Part shown: positions 34,902-43,245 of the stretch, in pieces
How positions within the stretch are numbered: position 1 is the stretch's first letter
How the letters are laid out: each line of letters starts with the position of its first letter
From: Pseudomonadota bacterium
GTDB lineage: Bacteria; Pseudomonadota; Alphaproteobacteria; Rhizobiales; Beijerinckiaceae
Assembly: GCA_023386155.1 (NCBI GenBank)
Contig: JAEWKH010000148.1
Location: 16,054 to 80,053 of the forward strand
Length of the DNA: 64,000 nucleotides
Direction: 5' to 3'
Made by a program: the position numbers and the translations under genes
Notes under the pieces: generated by a model
Database searches by the model: none
What the model was told of the DNA's origin: nothing
What the model saw: the letters and a program-made list of their open reading frames with translations, nothing else

Positions 34902-36221
34902 TTATTCCTCGCGGAAGGTGACGGCCAGCCTGTCGGTGAGGGGCTGCGTCAGGTAGGAGATGATGCGGCGGGACTCGCCGCGGATCAGCACCTCGGCGGG
35001 AAGGCCTGGCGTCAGCTCCTTCCCCTCCAGCTTGCGCCGCTCGCCCGGGGCGATCGCGATCTTGACGGTGAAATAGGCTTGCCCGGACTGGCTGCTGACC
35101 ACCTGATCCGGAGAGACGTTGGTGACCACGCCGTCGAGTTCCACCGGCGTCGGGAGCTTGAAAGAGCTGATGTGGATGGTCGCGGGCTGATCGACATGCA
35201 CCTGGTCCACCTCGTCGGGCCGGATCTTCGCAGTGACGATCAGGGGATCCGAGCTGGGGATGATCGACATCAGCTTCTGGCCGGGTCCGACGATGCCGCC
35301 GATCGTGTGCACCATGAGCTCGTGGACCAGCCCCGTCCTCGGCGCCCGGATGTCGAGCCTCTGGAGGCGGTCCCGGGCGGCGGCGAGCTGCTCCTCGGTT
35401 TCCGCGAGGCCGGCCGTGACGGTCTGGAGCTGCCGCAGGACTTCCGAGCGGGAATTGCGCGTCAGCTCGGCGATCTTGAACTCGATCTCGGTCAGCTGGG
35501 AGCGGGCACCCGCTATCCGGGCGTCGATATCTCCCATCTCGCCCTTGAGCCGGCTCACCTCGCGCTCCGTCTGGCGCAGCACGGGACGCCTGATGAGTCC
35601 CTTGCTGTCGAGCATCCGCTGGTCGGCGAGCTCGGCCGTCACCTGGGCGAGCTCCTCCTTGAGCGCCTTGTATCTCTCGTTGAAGCCGTCGATCTGCCTT
35701 TCGACCTGGTGCTTGCGCTCCTGCTGCTGGGAGAGCTGGTTCAGCCGCGTGAAGCGGCGCTCGTTCATCAGGCTCTCCTCGGCCGCGAGGGTTGCCCTGA
35801 ATGCGCTCTCCGCCTCCCTGGAGCGAAACGGAAGCTCAGGACGCGCGATCGTCGTGCGATCCAGGTTCTCGGCCTCGAGGCGTGCCTTCTGGGCAGTGAG
35901 GTCGATCAACTTGCGTTCGAAGATGCTGGCATCGGCCGTGACCTTGGCGGCATCGAGCCGGACCAGCACTTGCCCCTCCTGCACGAGCTCTCCCTCCTTG
36001 ACCAGGATCGCCCCGATGACGCCGCCCTCCAGATGCTGGACGGCCTGGGCGCTGGACTGCACCACGAAGGTCCCCGACGTCACGACCGCGCTGTCGACCT
36101 TGGCGGCGACCGCCCAGCCTCCGACTCCGAAGAACACGGTGCACGAACTCAGGACGAACCAGCGCATCAGCCGGCGCATGGAGGAGGAATTGGCGACGAG
36201 GTCGGCTTCGAACTCGGTCAT
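34902..36221 (-). CDS. HlyD family type I secretion periplasmic adaptor
   Basis: A 439-aa membrane-fusion protein. One transmembrane segment at about 22-42, lipoyl-like half motifs (VVQSSAQAVQHLEGGVIGAILVKE; IRAPRTGLVHELMVHTIGG), a long coiled-coil hairpin (about 100-290) and a C-terminal beta-barrel ending LTDRLAVTFREE. This is the HlyD/PrtE architecture linking an ABC exporter to a TolC-type outer channel. I chose ATG 36221 (MTEFEADL), with GGAG 6 bp upstream. A CRP-type site lies 130 bp before the start. Confidence 0.9.
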   Translation of the reverse strand: MTEFEADLVANSSSMRRLMRWFVLSSCTVFFGVGGWAVAAKVDSAVVTSGTFVVQSSAQAVQHLEGGVIGAILVKEGELVQEGQVLVRLDAAKVTADASIFERKLIDLTAQKARLEAENLDRTTIARPELPFRSREAESAFRATLAAEESLMNERRFTRLNQLSQQQERKHQVERQIDGFNERYKALKEELAQVTAELADQRMLDSKGLIRRPVLRQTEREVSRLKGEMGDIDARIAGARSQLTEIEFKIAELTRNSRSEVLRQLQTVTAGLAETEEQLAAARDRLQRLDIRAPRTGLVHELMVHTIGGIVGPGQKLMSIIPSSDPLIVTAKIRPDEVDQVHVDQPATIHISSFKLPTPVELDGVVTNVSPDQVVSSQSGQAYFTVKIAIAPGERRKLEGKELTPGLPAEVLIRGESRRIISYLTQPLTDRLAVTFREE

Positions 36222-36350
36222 GGCGCGCTCCGCTTCATGGGGTGCCGTCGCCAGCATGGGACTGGCGGATCCGGCTCCGGATCACCGCGCCGGCCGCGAA
36301 GGTCCGGCGCTCGATCCTGCCGCAGGCTGGCACGCCGCGCGTACTGGCGC

Positions 36351-36366
36351 TGTGGCCTGGTTCACA
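36351..36366. promoter_or_regulatory. CRP-type site, one mismatch
   Basis: TGTGGCCTGGTTCACA immediately after the ABC exporter gene and upstream of the hlyD-like gene. CAGCCT (36329-36324) is 21 bp away on the minus strand, suggesting the adaptor gene has its own promoter. It abuts the exporter stop at 36371. Confidence 0.55.
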
Positions 36367-36370
36367 CGTC

Positions 36371-38233
36371 CTAATTTCCCTGGCCGTTCGAGCGCTGCGC
36401 CCGGGTCGCGTCCAGGCTGGTGACCGTCGCGGCGGCGGGAGCGCCTGGATCGGATCCCGCCTGTGCGGGCTGGGATGCGGGCGTCCCGCCGGCGGCCTGC
36501 GGGCTTGCCGCCTGGGACGGCTTGTGCGGCTGGCCGATGCGCGGGAACAGGGCGGCGAGGACCTGCTCCTTGGGACCGAACATCTCGGCGCGGCCGCCGC
36601 GGACGGACAGGATCTTGTTGGCCGCGAAGATGGCACTCGGCCGATGGGCCACGATGACGACGATCTTTCCGGCCTGCCGCAGCTGGTGGATGGCGTCGTT
36701 GAGCGACTGCTCGCCGAGAGGGTCGAGGTTCGAGTTCGGCTCGTCGAGCACCACCAGGAACGGGTTGCCGAACAGGGCGCGGGCGAGGCCGATGCGCTGG
36801 CGCTGGCCGCCCGACAGGGTGGCGCCGCCTTCGCCGACCGGAGTGTCGTAGCCCAGCGGGAAGGCGAGGATCATGTCGTGCACGCCCGCCATCTTCGCCG
36901 CCTCGATCACCTGCTCGACGGACGCATCCTTGCGGAAGCGCGCGATGTTCTCGGCGATCGTCCCGTCGAACAGTTCGATGCTCTGGGGAAGATGCCCGAT
37001 CGTGTCGGCAAGGGCGTCCGGCGAGTACTGGCCGATCAGGGCATTGTCGAAGCGGACCTCGCCGCGGGCCGTCGGCCAGGCGCCGACGAGGGCTCGGACG
37101 AGGGTGGACTTGCCGCAGCCGCTCGGGCCGATGATGCCGAGGGCGTCGCCGGCCTCGATCTCGAACGACACGCCGGAGACGGTCGCAACCGCTCCGCCCG
37201 GAGGAACGATGGCGACGTCACGGACCGACAGGGCGTGGTGCGGGCGCGGCATGCCGTGCTGCTGCTGGGCGGCCTTGGGCAGCTTGGCCGAGAGCGCGCG
37301 CAGCCGGCGGTAGGCCTGGAGGGCTGCGGATGTGCTGCGCCAGTTGCCGATGACCTGATCGATGGGCGTGAGCGCCCGCGCCAGGATGACCGAGCTCGCG
37401 ATCATCGCACCCGGCGACATCAGGGATTCGATGACCAGATAGGCGCCGAGGGCGAGCATCGCCGATTGCAGGACGTGCCGAACCGTCTTGGAGATTGCGC
37501 CGAAGACGCTGGCGTGGTCGGCGAGGTCGCGGGCGTGCGAGATAGCGTTCACATAGCCGCTGCCCCAGCGCTTGCAGAGGTCGTCCCCCATGCTCATCGC
37601 GGCCGCCGCCTCGGAATTGCGCCGCGCGTCGAGCAGAAGCGTCATGGTGGCCGAGTGGACCTGGTTGGCAGCCCTGACCGTGCCTTTGGTGACGAACTCG
37701 TTGATGAGGCTGAGGATGACGAGGAAGAGCGCGCCGGCCCCGGCCGCGAAGAACAGGATCGGATTGATCAGGAGGAGGATGCCGAAATAGATCGGCATCC
37801 AGGGCAGGTCGAGCAGCGCGACCGGGCCGGGGCCCATGAGATAATTGCGTATGGCTGCGAGGTCCTGCAGCGGATCGTGGTTGCGGGCATGAGGCCCGAA
37901 ATGGAGCGGCAGCTTCAGGGTCGCCTCGAACAGGGTCGGCGCGAGCCGGTGGTCGAAGGTGATGCCCACGCGGGCCATGAGCTTGCCGCGCAAGGCTTCC
38001 AGAAGCCCGTAGAAGCCGTAGAGCAGGAGAGCGAGAAGGGAGAGGGCCGCGAGCGTCGGAAGGCTCTTGCTGGACAGGACCTTGTTGTAGACCAGCATCA
38101 TGAAGATGGGGCCGGTCAGCATCAGGATGTTCCCGAGGCAGCTGATGGCGCTGATTCCGATCAGCGGCTTCCTGAGCGTACGAAGAGCGGTGCGGAGCTG
38201 GGTTTCGGCGCTGTTCCTCATTCCATTCTTCAT
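36371..38233 (-). CDS. type I secretion ABC exporter, permease/ATPase (PrtD-like)
   Basis: A 620-aa fusion of a six-helix exporter domain (about 1-300) and ATPase: Walker A GPSGCGKST near 365, signature LSGGQRQRIGLARAL near 470, Walker B LVVLDEPNSNLD. There is no N-terminal C39 peptidase, as in RTX-type PrtD exporters, so cargo should carry a C-terminal or uncleaved signal. ATG 38233 follows AAGGA by 8 bp. The C terminus is Pro/Ala rich. A perfect CRP-type site with CATGAT at 21 bp lies upstream. No TolC gene is in the window. Confidence 0.92.
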   Translation of the reverse strand: MKNGMRNSAETQLRTALRTLRKPLIGISAISCLGNILMLTGPIFMMLVYNKVLSSKSLPTLAALSLLALLLYGFYGLLEALRGKLMARVGITFDHRLAPTLFEATLKLPLHFGPHARNHDPLQDLAAIRNYLMGPGPVALLDLPWMPIYFGILLLINPILFFAAGAGALFLVILSLINEFVTKGTVRAANQVHSATMTLLLDARRNSEAAAAMSMGDDLCKRWGSGYVNAISHARDLADHASVFGAISKTVRHVLQSAMLALGAYLVIESLMSPGAMIASSVILARALTPIDQVIGNWRSTSAALQAYRRLRALSAKLPKAAQQQHGMPRPHHALSVRDVAIVPPGGAVATVSGVSFEIEAGDALGIIGPSGCGKSTLVRALVGAWPTARGEVRFDNALIGQYSPDALADTIGHLPQSIELFDGTIAENIARFRKDASVEQVIEAAKMAGVHDMILAFPLGYDTPVGEGGATLSGGQRQRIGLARALFGNPFLVVLDEPNSNLDPLGEQSLNDAIHQLRQAGKIVVIVAHRPSAIFAANKILSVRGGRAEMFGPKEQVLAALFPRIGQPHKPSQAASPQAAGGTPASQPAQAGSDPGAPAAATVTSLDATRAQRSNGQGN

Positions 38234-38341
38234 CGCGATCGTCCTTTGCGAGCCATTCATGCGGACTGAAACCGTGCAACGGGCCGGGTACAGCCGATAG
38301 GCGTCAGTGGCAGGATCATGGACGATACCTTCGACAGGCGC

Positions 38342-38357
38342 TGTGACGCGCTTCACA
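38342..38357. promoter_or_regulatory. CRP-type site, perfect
   Basis: TGTGACGCGCTTCACA. CATGAT (38320-38315) lies exactly 21 bp away on the minus strand, predicting exporter transcription from about 38308. Confidence 0.75.
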
Positions 38358-38410
38358 GGCTTTCATTGTTTGGTTCTCCGCATTCCGACGGCCGGGGAGC
38401 CGCATCGCGG

Positions 38411-38451
38411 ACAAAGAAAAAGAGCGCCACCGGCGTTTGCCGATGGCGCTC
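38411..38451 (-). terminator. rho-independent terminator of repeat-protein gene
   Basis: GAGCGCCA-CGGC pairs with GCCG-TGGCGCTC in a long stem with a small internal mismatch; on the minus strand it is followed by TTTTTCTTTG. It ends the 107-aa gene and separates it from the exporter promoter. Confidence 0.8.
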
Positions 38452-38466
38452 CCTGGAGGGCGGTGC

Positions 38467-38790
38467 TTAGCCCTGAACCGTGAACATGTCGGCGTCCTGG
38501 TTCGTGAACGCGAGGGCGTCGCCGCCGTCGCCGAAGATGCCGGGGCCACCGACCGCCGTGGTGTCCGCCACCTGCGTGATCGGGCTGGCGTTCACGTTGA
38601 GATCCTGGCCGAAATCGTAAGCGGGGCCCCACGGGAAGTGATGGTCGTCCATCAGCTGCACGGTGGTGCTGTCGGCGCTCTGGTTCGTCACCGCGATGGC
38701 ATCGCCACCGTCACCGAAAACGCCGGCGCCGCCGACGGCAGTGGTCTGAGCAGCTTGAGTGATCGGGCTGGCATTCACGTTGAGGTCCAT
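38467..38790 (-). CDS. 107-aa two-repeat Gly/Asp-rich protein, candidate type I cargo
   Basis: Residues 2-45 and 63-106 are 44-residue repeats identical at 35 positions, each with DLNVNASPITQ, TTAVGG, GDGGDA and a TNQ segment, joined by an acidic His-containing linker (MDDHHFPWGPAYDF). No signal peptide, no Cys, very acidic. The GDGGDA turns recall RTX-like calcium turns without matching the nonapeptide. It sits directly beside an ABC/HlyD exporter pair, has its own CRP-type promoter and terminator, and could be the exported substrate (inference). No known family recognised. Confidence 0.8.
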   Translation of the reverse strand: MDLNVNASPITQAAQTTAVGGAGVFGDGGDAIAVTNQSADSTTVQLMDDHHFPWGPAYDFGQDLNVNASPITQVADTTAVGGPGIFGDGGDALAFTNQDADMFTVQG

Positions 38791-38888
38791 GTGCTATCCT
38801 ATCCAGGTCAAGTGTTGCGTCCGGTATCGCCTGGGTTCCTATCTCCCGTGGCGATGATTGGACTTTGCCCCACTTCGCCGGCGGGGAC

Positions 38889-38904
38889 TGTGAAGTGCTT
38901 CACA
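38889..38904. promoter_or_regulatory. CRP-type site, perfect
   Basis: TGTGAAGTGCTTCACA. CAAAGT (38867-38862) lies 21 bp away towards the repeat-protein gene, predicting a 65-nt leader. The divergent second Crp-like gene starts 140 bp away on the other side. Confidence 0.75.
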
Positions 38905-39044
38905 CCGCGATTCTTTTTTGAGAAACCGCGAAAAAAACTAAGGCGCCGGCCTTTCGGGCGTCAAAATGCCAAGTGCCTTTGCACGCAGTCGGCCGCACGG
39001 TATGCTGAAAAGGCCTTGTGCTCCACTCGTGTGGGAGTTCGACC

Positions 39045-39770
39045 ATGGCGGATGCCCAACCATCCAACGCGGCCGGCGCAGACAGGTCGGTCAGACTCGA
39101 GACACTCGATATCTTCAAGGCGATCGATCCAACGACCGTCGAGCAGATTGCCCGCAAGGCCCAGAGCCGGACGCTGGAGAAGGGCGAGCTGCTGTTCAAT
39201 GTCGGAGACACGTCCGACGCGCTCTACGTGATCGCCGACGGGCGGGTTCGGATCTGGGCTGTCTCGGCCGCCGGCGCAGAAGTCACGCTCAACGTCCTGA
39301 CGAACGGCGCCGTCTTCGGCGAGATCGGCATGCTCGACGGTGGCGTGCGAACGGCGGGCGCCTCCGCCATGCTGCGCACGCGTCTGACGAGCATCGCACG
39401 GCGAAGCTTCTACGATGCCCTCGATCGCGATCCGCAACTGGTGCGCAACGTGATCGACCTGCTGTGCCGGCGCCTCAGGTGGACCAGCGCCCGGATGGAG
39501 GACGCCACCCTGCGCCAGGCGCCGCAGCGTCTTGCGCGCATTCTCGGCCATCTCGCCCGGGATCATGGCAGGGCCACGCCCAAGGGGATCGAGGTCGTCC
39601 TCAAGCTGACCCAGAGCGAGATGGCGCAATGGACGGCGATGTCGCGGGAAGGCCTGAACAAGCTTCTCAACCGCTGGGCCGAGGAGCGCCTCCTGAGCCA
39701 GGATCGCGGCGGGCTGATCGTGCGCGATCTCGAACGGATCGACGAGATCGCGGAATTCGGCGAGTCATGA
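39045..39770 (+). CDS. Crp/Fnr family regulator, second copy
   Basis: A 241-aa regulator with cyclic-nucleotide domain (about 20-135) and Crp-type helix-turn-helix (about 170-225). The cassette FGEIGMLDGGVRTAGASA keeps the phosphate-binding Arg but has Thr for Ser. The recognition helix is SREGLNK, with Lys in place of the last Arg of CRP, so DNA preference may differ from the 32035 protein. GGGAG sets ATG 39045. It diverges from the repeat-protein gene and converges on the cyclase gene. Confidence 0.9.
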   Translation: MADAQPSNAAGADRSVRLETLDIFKAIDPTTVEQIARKAQSRTLEKGELLFNVGDTSDALYVIADGRVRIWAVSAAGAEVTLNVLTNGAVFGEIGMLDGGVRTAGASAMLRTRLTSIARRSFYDALDRDPQLVRNVIDLLCRRLRWTSARMEDATLRQAPQRLARILGHLARDHGRATPKGIEVVLKLTQSEMAQWTAMSREGLNKLLNRWAEERLLSQDRGGLIVRDLERIDEIAEFGES

Positions 39771-39772
39771 GG

Positions 39773-40783
39773 TCAGTGTTTCCGCCGCGCCAGGACCTGG
39801 TGGGCGCGGGTCAGAAACTGCACGCGCTCGTCCTTCGCCGGGATCTCGCCCGCGAGCTCCTCGACAAGCTTGGCCAGATCCGTCGGGTTCGCCGCATGCC
39901 GCTTGACCAGTAAACCCGCGACAGGGCCGAGATAGGTCGTGAGCGTGTAGGAGAGTTCGGCAAGGCAGGCCTGGAGAGCCGTGGGGTCCATGGGAGCCGG
40001 GCGGGCAGGGACGATGTCCTGGACCATGGCGTCATCAGGGGGTGAATTCGCATCCGCAGTCCGGTCGGGGACGACGAGAGGCGCGGCCTTCGGCAGGGAT
40101 ATGACCCGCGGCTCCGGAATGGCGGCCGGGGGCGAAGGGGCTCTGGCGCTCTCCGCGAACCGGGCCGGAGCTACCGACAGCACCGTCCGGTCGAGCGGCT
40201 CGATCAGGCTCACGGTCGTGTCCATGTCGGCGATGGAAGGCGACATCGCCACGCTGTAGGTCGTGATCCGCCTCGGACTATGCTTGAGGTCGAACACGCC
40301 GCGCTCGCCGAAGGTCGCGGAGATGCGCGGCGCCACAGCCTCCATGACCGCAGCCGACACCAGAATCCCACCCGGCTCCGCGAGGCTCTCCAGGCGCGCT
40401 GCGATCACGAGCGTCTCGCCGAAGGGGAGGTCGTCGTGGAACAGGACATCGCCGAGATGGATGCCGATCCGCATGCGGACCGCATCGAGCTTCGTCATCG
40501 TCGCAAGGTGCGCCTGTGTGTCGAGGGCGCAGCGCACTGCATCGACGGCGCTCTCGAAGAGCGCGAAGATGCCGTCTCCCGGCATCCCGAAGAGCCATCC
40601 CCCATGAGCCGCGAGCTCCTCCCGGGCAATGCGCCGGGTCTCCCACAGGGCATCGAGCGTGTTGGTCTCGTCGACGGAAACCAGACCGCCGAAGTTGGCC
40701 ATGTCGGCCGCGAAGACCGCTCGTAGGCGTCGAACTCGTTTGCCGGGAGGCTGCGGTGCATCGGGGGCCAGATTGTCCATCAC
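39773..40783 (-). CDS. class III nucleotidyl cyclase-domain protein with kinase-shared C-terminal domain
   Basis: A 336-aa soluble protein. The cyclase domain (about 20-190) has metal Asp27 (AADMANF), Asp70 (GDGIFALF) and Arg130 (AARLE), but the transition-state Asn is replaced by Val126 (LVIAARL), so activity may be weak or altered. After a Pro/Ala linker (about 205-265) comes a helical domain (about 278-334, YLGPVAGLLVKRHA, FLTRAHQVL) that matches two copies at the end of the neighbouring kinase. The kinase gene is 22 bp upstream on the same strand. Confidence 0.85.
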   Translation of the reverse strand: MMDNLAPDAPQPPGKRVRRLRAVFAADMANFGGLVSVDETNTLDALWETRRIAREELAAHGGWLFGMPGDGIFALFESAVDAVRCALDTQAHLATMTKLDAVRMRIGIHLGDVLFHDDLPFGETLVIAARLESLAEPGGILVSAAVMEAVAPRISATFGERGVFDLKHSPRRITTYSVAMSPSIADMDTTVSLIEPLDRTVLSVAPARFAESARAPSPPAAIPEPRVISLPKAAPLVVPDRTADANSPPDDAMVQDIVPARPAPMDPTALQACLAELSYTLTTYLGPVAGLLVKRHAANPTDLAKLVEELAGEIPAKDERVQFLTRAHQVLARRKH

Positions 40784-40805
40784 TCTGTCATCGACTACCT
40801 ACACG

Positions 40806-42230
40806 TCACTGTTTGGTCTCGCCGATCTTACCACGGATCTTGAGAAAGCTCGCACGGTCCCGTTCGCTAGGAATGAAGTCTGAAAGTCGGCGGTAGAAGT
40901 CGTCGCGGCCGACGGCCTTCTCCGCCTGACGGGCGACGAGCGTCGGCGCGACCGGGCCGATGAGGGGCAGAAGAACCTCGGTGACCGCCCGGATCTCGGT
41001 CTGCGAGATCACGGCTTCCATCTGGGCGATCTTGAAGCCCTTGTCGTCGCGCAGCACCTGCTGGGCCGCTTTCCGGAAGGTCGCCGCTTCGGACTCGGTC
41101 TTGATCTTCTCGACGAGCCATTCGAGGAACGTGTCGACGTCCATGGTCTCGTGAGAGGCCTGCTTCACCAGGAGATGCCCGATGGGGCCGAGCGAATGCG
41201 CGAGAGACCGCCCGAGCGCGTCGATGGTGCCGGGCGTGAGCACCTCGGCCATGGTTTGGTTGAGCTGTTCCTTCGCGGGCGCCGGCTGATCCTTGCCAGG
41301 AACGTGGGAGAGTTCGGTCAGGTCGAGCGGCGGGAGGTCGGCGCTGGGGCGCATCTCGATCGAGGCATTGAGAGCGACGACGAACTCATCCGCAGTCTGG
41401 AAGCGGTCCTCGGGATTGCGGGCCAGCGCCCGCTGCACGACGTCGTCGATCTCGGGCCATAGCTCGGGCCGGTAGGTCCTGATCGACGGTGGCGTTTCGT
41501 TCATGAGCTTGCGCATCAGCTCGGGCAGGTCGGCGGCGATGAACGGTTTCGCGCCTGTCAGCATCTGGAAGAGGATGACACCGGCGGAGAAAAGATCCGC
41601 CCGGGCATCGGCAGGACGCCCGAGGAACCGTTCCGGAGCCATGTAGTTCGGGGTGCCGATCGGGATACCGCCAGGCTTCGTCAGGTCGAGGGCCTCCACG
41701 TGGGCGACGCCGAAATCGGAGACCTTGATCGATGCCGCCGAGGGACAAAGGATGTTGGCCGGCTTGACGTCGCGATGAATGACGCCCTTGGAATGCGCAT
41801 AGCCGAGCGCGAAGAGCAGCTGCGCCATGATCTCGCCGACCTGCCGGATCGGCAGAAGCGTGCCCCGGCGGATCACGTTCTCCAGCGTGCCCGCATTGAC
41901 GTATTCCATGATGATGTAGGGCGCGCCGTCCTGCTCCACGAAATCGAAGACCGTCACGATGTTGGGATGCAGGCAACGTGCGGCGGAGCGCGCTTCCGTG
42001 GCGAAACGACGGAGAAGCTCGTCGTTCTCGCTCAGGTTCTCCAGGATCTCGGGGCGGAGCGTCTTGATCGCCAGAGGCCGGTCGATCTGCTCGTCGTAGC
42101 CCTTGTAGACGACGCCGATCGCACCGCGGCCGATCACATGGTCAAGGCGATACTTGCCGACCCGGGTGGGCATGCCACTCGCTCCGCCTTGGCTTGTACT
42201 GCCTGTCCTCAGATCCTTGTCTGCAGTCAT
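40806..42230 (-). CDS. Hanks-type serine/threonine protein kinase
   Basis: A 474-aa kinase: Gly loop GRGAIGVV (34-41), Lys56, catalytic HRDVKPAN (Asp154, Asn159), DFG Asp172 and APE at 198-200, so it should be active. No transmembrane or PASTA domain. The C terminus holds two related helical units, about 335-392 (SLGPIGHLLVKQA, FRKAAQQVL) and 408-470 (LIGPVAPTLVARQA, FLKIRGKI), shared with the downstream cyclase. The pair is probably one operon with the sensor gene upstream. Confidence 0.92.
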   Translation of the reverse strand: MTADKDLRTGSTSQGGASGMPTRVGKYRLDHVIGRGAIGVVYKGYDEQIDRPLAIKTLRPEILENLSENDELLRRFATEARSAARCLHPNIVTVFDFVEQDGAPYIIMEYVNAGTLENVIRRGTLLPIRQVGEIMAQLLFALGYAHSKGVIHRDVKPANILCPSAASIKVSDFGVAHVEALDLTKPGGIPIGTPNYMAPERFLGRPADARADLFSAGVILFQMLTGAKPFIAADLPELMRKLMNETPPSIRTYRPELWPEIDDVVQRALARNPEDRFQTADEFVVALNASIEMRPSADLPPLDLTELSHVPGKDQPAPAKEQLNQTMAEVLTPGTIDALGRSLAHSLGPIGHLLVKQASHETMDVDTFLEWLVEKIKTESEAATFRKAAQQVLRDDKGFKIAQMEAVISQTEIRAVTEVLLPLIGPVAPTLVARQAEKAVGRDDFYRRLSDFIPSERDRASFLKIRGKIGETKQ

Positions 42231-42291
42231 CGGAGCAATTCCATGACGAGCGGTAATCTGGTTCTGTCGGGCCAGGGATCGATCAATTCGG

Positions 42292-43164
42292 TCACTTTTC
42301 GAGCATCTTCAACGCGCTATCGAGGCTCCTGCGCATCCGGTTGAACGAGCGTGACAGGGACGCGATCTCGTCCGAGCCGGGATATTCGAACTCGGCGATG
42401 GATGCGTCACCCATGCTGACGGCCTCCGCTGTCTTGGCCATCCGCGTCACCGGGCTGATCACGTAGCGGTTCAGCAGGATGTTGAGCAGGATCAGCAGGA
42501 CCAGGAAGATGATGCTCGACGTGCCGACGAATAAACCCAGGTTGCGCCAGATCGATCCTTCAGCGATGTCCATCGGCACGGAGATGATCTGCGCGCCGAT
42601 GGTCTCGTTGAGCTTCCAGCCGAAGCCGTTCTTGTTGCCGTAAAGCGCGACCATCGAGGTCGGGGCCCTGTCGGGGGTCGAATGGCAGACCAGGCAGGAC
42701 TCGTCCTTGATCACGAGGGGATAGGTCGCCGTGTAATGCGAGCGGTTGTCGATGGTCTGGAAGCTGACGTCCTTGGTCAGGTCGGGATTGGCCCGGAGCT
42801 TCTCGATGACCTCCCGCTCCCAGTCGCGCGCAAGATCGGCGGGATTGGTCGGGTTGAGCGCGGCCTCCTTGTAGAAGAACTGCGGGTAGAACGTCCGGAA
42901 GTTGCGAAATGCGGTCTGCGCCGAGAACGACGGGATGGTCTGCGGCAGGAACTGGATGCTCGAATGCTCCGCCAGCAGGGGCTGGATCTCTTCCGACGTG
43001 TAGCGGCGTACGGAAAGCGCCTGGGCTCTCAGGACGTCGATCTGCGCCTGGAGCTGTTCCATGGCTTCCCGCCTAGAAATTTGGTAAAATGGATAGACTG
43101 ACAGGCCGAGCCCGAGCAGATAGCAAACGACGAGAATGATATTGAATTTCAGCCGTAATCCCAC
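42292..43164 (-). CDS. DUF3365 heme-type sensor with HAMP domain
   Basis: About 290 aa. N-terminal membrane helix, periplasmic DUF3365 (Tll0287-like) domain with a CLVCH c-type heme motif near residue 165, second helix near 215-240 and a HAMP region (YVISPVTRMAKTAEAVSMGD). It has no output domain of its own, so it probably signals to a partner such as the kinase 61 bp downstream. GTG 43164 has GGGAG 7 bp upstream; TTG 43185 is the alternative. Confidence 0.85.
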   Translation of the reverse strand: MGLRLKFNIILVVCYLLGLGLSVYPFYQISRREAMEQLQAQIDVLRAQALSVRRYTSEEIQPLLAEHSSIQFLPQTIPSFSAQTAFRNFRTFYPQFFYKEAALNPTNPADLARDWEREVIEKLRANPDLTKDVSFQTIDNRSHYTATYPLVIKDESCLVCHSTPDRAPTSMVALYGNKNGFGWKLNETIGAQIISVPMDIAEGSIWRNLGLFVGTSSIIFLVLLILLNILLNRYVISPVTRMAKTAEAVSMGDASIAEFEYPGSDEIASLSRSFNRMRRSLDSALKMLEK

Positions 43165-43245
43165 TGGATATCTCCCACGGCTCAAGAGGTTAGTTTGCGT
43201 TACAACTACCGGATTTCATAATAGTGCAAGTCTTGGAGACGTGCC

